From NCBI GenBank assembly GCA_947494095.1, contig CANLTI010000012.1:1-64000 (forward strand): 64,000 bases of DNA, written 5' to 3'. This document shows, in pieces, positions 59,374 through 64,000 of this stretch. A program made the position numbers and the translations under genes. Under the pieces are notes generated by a model that worked only from the letters and a program-made list of their open reading frames with translations, did not search any database and was not told the origin of the DNA. Position 1 is the stretch's first letter; each line of letters begins with the position of its first letter. Source of the stretch: an uncultured Pseudomonadales bacterium. GTDB taxonomy: Bacteria > Pseudomonadota > Gammaproteobacteria > Pseudomonadales > Cellvibrionaceae.

Positions 59374-59427
59374 GGTAGCGCTAATAGACAGTGCTAATAG
59401 ATAGCGCTAATGCGTGTCAGCGCTACC
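59374..59427. terminator. Inverted repeat between convergent der and rlmA
   Basis: GGTAGCGCT (59374-59382) pairs with AGCGCTACC (59419-59427). Inside, GCTAATAGAC, GCTAATAGAT and GCTAATGCGT repeat in tandem. No T-run; it may still separate the two convergent transcripts. Confidence 0.45.
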
Positions 59428-59441
59428 TCTGGTGCTCTAAG

Positions 59442-60263
59442 TTACAGGCGTTTATAACGGCTGATTTCAAAAGCTAGCGGCGTTGATAGCGTTGCTAGCT
59501 TTTTTATGGCCTCTTGTTTTTCTTCGCTGGTACTCCAAAAATAGGGTGTCATTGTGAGCAGTTGATAAATCGATGCCCCTTTAATTGTCGCTTCTTGTTC
59601 GATCGTTGTACTGCCGAGCGGCTCAAAGTTTGGGTGGTTGTCTAGTGTTTTAAAGCCGTTGGTATGCGGTTTAAATTCATCATAAATACTCTCGGCTAGG
59701 CCTTTTAAGTGGTTTTTAGCCGGGCCTACAATAACCAGTTGGCCGCCGGGCTTAAGCACGCGTGCGGTTTCTTGTGGGTCGACTGGCGAAAAGACACTGA
59801 CAGCACAATCAAAACTTTGCGCCATAAAAGGCAAATCATAAGCACTCGCAACAGCCAATTGCGCGTAAGCTGGGATGTCATTATTTTTGCGTTTTGCTGC
59901 TAAGCGCACGCCGCCTTTAGCAATATCAACACCGGCTAATTGTGCGCAAGGGTAATGCTGCTTAATTTGGTGGCCATAAAACCCCTCACCACAGCCAATA
60001 TCTAATAGATTTTGGTCGCTGGCGTCATCTAAGGTGGCAATTAGCGCGTCGACTAAAAATTGGTAATAGCCTTGATTTAAAAAAGCTTGCCGACACGCCA
60101 TCATGGTATTGTCGTCGCCAGGGTTTTTACTGCGTTTGTGTTGCGCCAGTAGTAGGTTGGTGTAGCCTTCTTTGGCAATATCAAAGCAGTGGTTGTTACT
60201 ACAGCGGTAGGTATTTGGTGTTATGGTTAGCGCCTGCTGGCAAGAGGGGCATTTCAATATCAT
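59442..60263 (-). CDS. rlmA: 23S rRNA G745 N1-methyltransferase
   Basis: SAM-dependent methyltransferase for 23S rRNA G745. 273 residues: an N-terminal zinc ribbon (CPSCQQ...CSNNHCFDIAKEGY), and the SAM loop DIGCGEGFYG. It starts in a one-base overlap with the bepA stop, so the two genes are coupled. Confidence 0.92.
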   Translation of the reverse strand: MILKCPSCQQALTITPNTYRCSNNHCFDIAKEGYTNLLLAQHKRSKNPGDDNTMMACRQAFLNQGYYQFLVDALIATLDDASDQNLLDIGCGEGFYGHQIKQHYPCAQLAGVDIAKGGVRLAAKRKNNDIPAYAQLAVASAYDLPFMAQSFDCAVSVFSPVDPQETARVLKPGGQLVIVGPAKNHLKGLAESIYDEFKPHTNGFKTLDNHPNFEPLGSTTIEQEATIKGASIYQLLTMTPYFWSTSEEKQEAIKKLATLSTPLAFEISRYKRL

Positions 60264-61759
60264 TATATTCTTTCTTGTTTTAATTTACGGACATAGGCTA
60301 GGCGCTCTTCTAAGCGAGATTTCACATACTTTTCATCGCTAGCTAATATAAGAGCATTGCGCAGTTGGATTTCAGCTTTTTCGTAGATTCCCAATAAAAT
60401 AAAATACTCGGCACGGGCTTTGTGAACTTCAAAAATATGCCCAGCTAAGCCATGAGTTTCGGCTAAAAGGTACCATACGTAAGCGTTTTCGGGGTGGCGC
60501 TTAACGTGGGCCTCTAAAACAGATTCGCCTAACTCGTATTGATTGGCCTCCATTAATACTTCGGCATAGCGAATGTTGATGATGTGATTATTCGGCGTGA
60601 TGGCCAGTTCTTTTTTGAGGATATCTAAGGCTAAATCAAAGCGCTCGCTAGCGGCATAAATATCGGCTTTTGTGATGCGTACAGCCAGCAAGTGGTTGTA
60701 GTTTTTAGCCAGTGGCTCAAATTCTCTCATGGCGTCGTCTGGCCTATTGGCGGCAATGAGTGCTTGTACCAAGCCGTAGCGGGCAGCCAGTTGCGATAGC
60801 GTGATACCGTTTAATTCACTGGTAAAGCGCTTTACCGCAAATTGGGCGCTTGATTCGTGATGCAAAATAGCGCGCGCTTTGAGTATTTGAAAGTTCTGAT
60901 CTTGTGGATATTGCTTTGCAGGGTAGTTTCGGCTGCGGTTTGAGGCGTCGCTAATGCGGCTTTCGGTGACGGGGTGAGTGAGCAAAAACTCGGGTATTTT
61001 TGCGCGATAACGCGAAGCCCTAAGTAGCTGCTCAAACATATCGGGCATAGCGTGTGGGTCGTAGCCAGCACTGGCCATGGTTTCTATGCCAACGCGATCA
61101 GCTTCGCGCTCCATATCGCGACTAAAAGCCAGTGCGCCACTCATTTGCCGGCCCTGTGCGGCAGTCATTGCCACAATACCCGCATCGGCGTTACCCGAGG
61201 CCATAATCAATACACTCGCGAGCATTGAGGCCCAGTTGAGCGGGGCTTGGCTTTTTTGGTATGCCACGCGTCGCGCATAATGGCGCTGGCTAAGATGAGC
61301 GAGTTCGTGAGCTAAAATAGAGGCTAGCTGTTGCTCGTTTTGGGCAATTAAAAAAGTCCCGGTGTTGACACCCACAATCCCGCCTGGTGCTGCAAAGGCA
61401 TTGAGATTACGGTCATTGATGACAAGGAGCGACAGTGGGTGATCGGGTAGCCCGCTATGAACCAGCATATTGTCGAGTAAATTATCGAGGTAAGCTTCGA
61501 AATAGGGGTCTTGAGCAAGCGGAAAGTAGGCGCGGTATTGCCTCAGTGCTTTGCGGCCTAAGTCATATTCTTGTGACGGCGAAATGAGCCCTGCACTGTT
61601 TTCGCCTATACTAGGCAGCTCAACATTCGCGTTAACTATTGGCGCTACAGGCATTGCCAGTAAGACAAAGCAGAAAGTAAATAGAGCGACCAACCGACGG
61701 GGGACTGCAGATGCCATGGCTGGTGAACTTAGCGAGTGTTGCGAAAAATATAAGGACAT
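60263..61759 (-). CDS. bepA: Periplasmic M48 metalloprotease BepA-like
   Basis: Outer-membrane quality-control protease and chaperone that clears stalled LptD and BamA. 498 residues: signal segment (LVALFTFCFVLLAMPVAPIVNA), zinc site HELAH (151-155) with a downstream Glu in READRVGIETM, and C-terminal TPRs. ATG at 61759 or at 61717; the second gives a more ordinary signal peptide. Confidence 0.9.
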   Translation of the reverse strand: MSLYFSQHSLSSPAMASAVPRRLVALFTFCFVLLAMPVAPIVNANVELPSIGENSAGLISPSQEYDLGRKALRQYRAYFPLAQDPYFEAYLDNLLDNMLVHSGLPDHPLSLLVINDRNLNAFAAPGGIVGVNTGTFLIAQNEQQLASILAHELAHLSQRHYARRVAYQKSQAPLNWASMLASVLIMASGNADAGIVAMTAAQGRQMSGALAFSRDMEREADRVGIETMASAGYDPHAMPDMFEQLLRASRYRAKIPEFLLTHPVTESRISDASNRSRNYPAKQYPQDQNFQILKARAILHHESSAQFAVKRFTSELNGITLSQLAARYGLVQALIAANRPDDAMREFEPLAKNYNHLLAVRITKADIYAASERFDLALDILKKELAITPNNHIINIRYAEVLMEANQYELGESVLEAHVKRHPENAYVWYLLAETHGLAGHIFEVHKARAEYFILLGIYEKAEIQLRNALILASDEKYVKSRLEERLAYVRKLKQERI

Positions 61760-61926
61760 GTCAATGCTCTAACGACTCAATGAACGGATAAAAGGTCAAC
61801 ATAAGACTCAGTGCACGCAACCAAGTTGCATTTAAAGCCAAATAACACAAGCCAATAACACTTTTGATCATGGTGTGTTGTGAGTAATGGGTACTTGCTG
61901 CGTACTACTGATTAAGTACTATTTAT
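61760..61926. other. bepA upstream region with split short repeat
   Basis: No gene. TGCGTACTACTGATTAAGTACTATTTAT at its end recurs in rearranged form after the MITE (TATTAAGTACTATTTATTGCG, TACTACTCA), so the MITE seems to have entered a pre-existing short tandem repeat. Confidence 0.5.
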
Positions 61927-62135
61927 GTAACTATTCAGCTCAGCTGATACACCTCACCTGGCGGGCGCTGATGGATTATTTTCTGGGCATTTAAGCGCCA
62001 GGAGCGCTTATATAGCGACCAGCCCCAGCATGGATGCGTGGGGGTAGACTTTGCAGGAGCACAAAGTCGCAGATGGCTTGAGCGGCCCAGTAAGTGATCC
62101 ATTAGCGCCCAACTCCGGCACACCTGAATAGTTAC
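61927..62135 (+). mobile_element. Family B MITE, copy 3 (209 bp)
   Basis: Ends GTAACTATTCAG and CTGAATAGTTAC; flanks CTATTTAT (left) and CTATGTAT (right) are an 8-bp target duplication with one later change. It has an internal AAGCGCCAGGAGCGCTT hairpin and one copy of the 16-bp unit that is quadrupled in copy 2. No coding capacity. The stretch from 62136 to 62412 holds nothing else recognised. Confidence 0.92.
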
Positions 62136-62412
62136 CTATGTATTAAGTACTATTTATTGCGTACTACTCAGGAGGATCGACAGTGATTATACCGTGATCA
62201 CGCCTTGATCAGTTAAAGAGATCTACCGAGAACCTTGATAACTCATCGTATGACATCAGCTTAGCGGTTACAATTGCTAGCAATACACGCATTTTACGAC
62301 TGAGCACAGCATGTCAGTCTTTTACGCACTGTTCAAGCCATCTACGACATGCTCCTCGATTAAATGGCGCCACAAAAACGGGTAATCCCCTTATTTTATT
62401 AGATTTAAACAC

Positions 62413-62667
62413 ATGACTGAAATAACAGAGACCACCTACGCGGTGGATGCAAAAGGGCTGAGCTGCCCCATGCCATTATTAAAAGCAAAGTTGGCACTTA
62501 ACCGCTGTGTAATCGGTGAAACAGTGCGTGTACAAGCCACCGATGGTGGCTCTGTACGTGATTTTCGCGCTTTTACCGAGCTATCGTCGCATGTACTACT
62601 GAACTTTACCGAGTGCACCGATGATAATGGACAGCTTTATTACGAGTATATTTTGCAAAAAGGCTAA
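62413..62667 (+). CDS. TusA-like sulfurtransferase
   Basis: 84-residue SirA/TusA-fold protein. VDAKGLSCPMPLLKAKLAL has the CPxP motif whose Cys carries persulfide sulfur for tRNA thiolation or other sulfur transfer. ATG at 62413. Position beside bepA and a PerM permease is common in gammaproteobacteria, where this paralogue is often separate from the main tusA. Confidence 0.9.
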   Translation: MTEITETTYAVDAKGLSCPMPLLKAKLALNRCVIGETVRVQATDGGSVRDFRAFTELSSHVLLNFTECTDDNGQLYYEYILQKG

Positions 62668-62730
62668 GCTGTTATTGGCCGTTTGTTTTGTATGATTTGA
62701 TTTTTTGTATTACAGCTTGAGAGTAGTACC

Positions 62731-63834
62731 ATGATAAAAATATTTGAACGTTGGGTTGATCGCTATTTTACTGACGAAGAAGCCATATTAATTGCTGTTT
62801 TATTGGTGTCGAGTGTTGTGGTGTTGGTAACACTGGGCGTTGTATTGGCGCCTATGATTGCGGCCATTATTATTGCCTTTTTATTGCAAGGCGTTGTGGG
62901 CAAGCTTGAGCAAGGCGGCGTACCGCATATTGCAGCGGTGAGCATGGCCTTTTTATTGTTAGTCGGCTCTATTATGCTGATTTTTTTGGTATTGCTGCCT
63001 TCGATGTGGTCGCAAATGATGAATTTAGCGGGTGAAGCCCCTAAAATGCTAAAGCAAACCCAGCACGTTTTACTAGAGCTGCCCGAGCGCTATCCAGACT
63101 TGCTCGCCAAAGAGCAAATGAATCAACTAGTCGCCGCTGCAAGTGCCGAGCTCGGTGGTGCGGCTCAAAAAGTATTAACCTTCTCTATTGCTCAGCTGCC
63201 CATCTTATTTGGCATTTTGATTTATTTGGTTTTAGTGCCTATTTTGGTGTTCTTTTTTTTAAAAGATGGTGCAGCCATGATTGATTGGGTTGGCAGTCGT
63301 TTACCCAATAAACGCCCCCTTATGCAGCAAATATGGGGCGAAATGAACCAGCAAATTGCCAACTACGTACGCGGTAAAGTGATGGAAATCATCATTGTTG
63401 CCGGTGTATCGGGTATTGTTTTTAGCGTGCTAGGGGTTAACTATGCCTTGTTGTTGGCGGTGATTGTGGGGTTGTCTGTGTTAATTCCTTATATCGGCGC
63501 TGCTGTGGCGACTATTCCGGTGGCGCTAATTGGTTTTTTTCAGTGGGGGTTGAGTACCGAGTTTATGTACTTAATGCTGGCTTACGGCGTTATACAGGGG
63601 TTAGATGGCAACGTATTGGTGCCATTATTGTTTTCTGAGGCGGTTAAAATGCACCCTGTGGCCATTGTGCTTGCGGTGCTAGTATTTGGCGGAATTTGGG
63701 GGTTTTGGGGTGTCTTTTTTGCCATTCCATTGGCAACGCTGGTCAAGGCGGTACTCACGGCATGGCCAACGGCAACAACCGAGCTCAACGGCCAAAAAAT
63801 TGATCAATCGGCCATTGTGTTAAAAGAGTCTTAA
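62731..63834 (+). CDS. AI-2E/PerM family membrane protein
   Basis: 367 residues with about eight hydrophobic helices in the PerM/AI-2E (UPF0118) pattern: two or three N-terminal helices, a soluble middle stretch (SQMMNLAGEAPKMLKQTQHVLLELPERYPDLL), then LLLAVIVGLSVLIPYIGAAVATIP and GFWGVFFAIPLATLVKAVL. Members export autoinducer-2, ions or others; the substrate is not assignable. ATG at 62731. Confidence 0.9.
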   Translation: MIKIFERWVDRYFTDEEAILIAVLLVSSVVVLVTLGVVLAPMIAAIIIAFLLQGVVGKLEQGGVPHIAAVSMAFLLLVGSIMLIFLVLLPSMWSQMMNLAGEAPKMLKQTQHVLLELPERYPDLLAKEQMNQLVAAASAELGGAAQKVLTFSIAQLPILFGILIYLVLVPILVFFFLKDGAAMIDWVGSRLPNKRPLMQQIWGEMNQQIANYVRGKVMEIIIVAGVSGIVFSVLGVNYALLLAVIVGLSVLIPYIGAAVATIPVALIGFFQWGLSTEFMYLMLAYGVIQGLDGNVLVPLLFSEAVKMHPVAIVLAVLVFGGIWGFWGVFFAIPLATLVKAVLTAWPTATTELNGQKIDQSAIVLKES

Positions 63835-64000
63835 GCTTGAAAGGCCGTTAATGTCAGCGGCTTAGCCTAAGCGTTTTAGTGAGTACTTTTTGCAAAGAGT
63901 GCTCGCTATCAAGGCATTCACTTAATATAGGCTTTTTTGGCGCCTAAATCATCTTTTTTTGGGGCTTGTGTAGCTGTCACTATCCAGTCAGCCTATCAGC

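Overview
The window reads as a stretch of gammaproteobacterial chromosome. The most likely source is a marine or polysaccharide-degrading member of the Cellvibrionaceae (Cellvibrio, Saccharophagus or Teredinibacter type). Reasons: gammaproteobacterial gene orders (tig-clpP-clpX-lon-hupB-ppiD and ndk-rlmN-pilW-rodZ-ispG-hisS-yfgM-bamB-der), FabY-type fatty-acid initiation, and a lipoprotein with a long poly-serine linker, typical of that family. The assignment is inference; no rRNA is present.

Region 1 (1-12.9 kb) is an accessory island. Both edges are mosaics of dispersed repeats (family A, about 200-240 bp), a short recurrent motif AGTGCCTGTCCC, and 3' fragments of dead genes (a DUF1566/Lcl protein, an IS110-type transposase, an IS3-type transposase). 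Between them lies one compact same-strand gene set (2685-9751): a C5-cytosine DNA methyltransferase, a McrB-type AAA+ NTPase, a GNAT-like protein, two tiny basic/acidic proteins sharing an AIKRAK motif, a Fic protein with a self-inhibitory motif, and a McrC-like DUF2357/PD-(D/E)xK nuclease. This looks like a modification-dependent or LlaJI-like restriction system carrying an unusual GNAT/small-protein/Fic insert, and it is the best candidate here for an undescribed defence arrangement. A poly-serine lipoprotein with a predicted beta-propeller follows.

Region 2 (12.9-34.6 kb) holds housekeeping and accessory metabolism: an esterase, an EamA permease, PurU, a HAD phosphatase, a glutaredoxin-like protein, an MFS permease, a GAF histidine kinase, the ModABC molybdate importer, a lipoprotein hydrolase, a diguanylate cyclase, and the arginine decarboxylase / carboxy(nor)spermidine dehydrogenase / decarboxylase set for polyamine synthesis. 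A GlxA-type AraC regulator, FabY and an XRE-cupin regulator follow.

Region 3 (35-64 kb) is core genome: fadBA, tRNA-Leu(UAG), tig, clpP, clpX, lon, hupB, ppiD, then ndk through der, rlmA, bepA, a TusA-like gene and a PerM/AI-2E permease.

A second dispersed repeat (family B, 161-257 bp) occurs in the chromosome proper. Its three intact copies each have 12-bp terminal inverted repeats starting GTAA and 8-bp direct repeats of the target, so it is a MITE with the end chemistry of the IS66 family. Families A and B share a core of about 70 bp, so the island-edge mosaic and the chromosomal MITE appear related.
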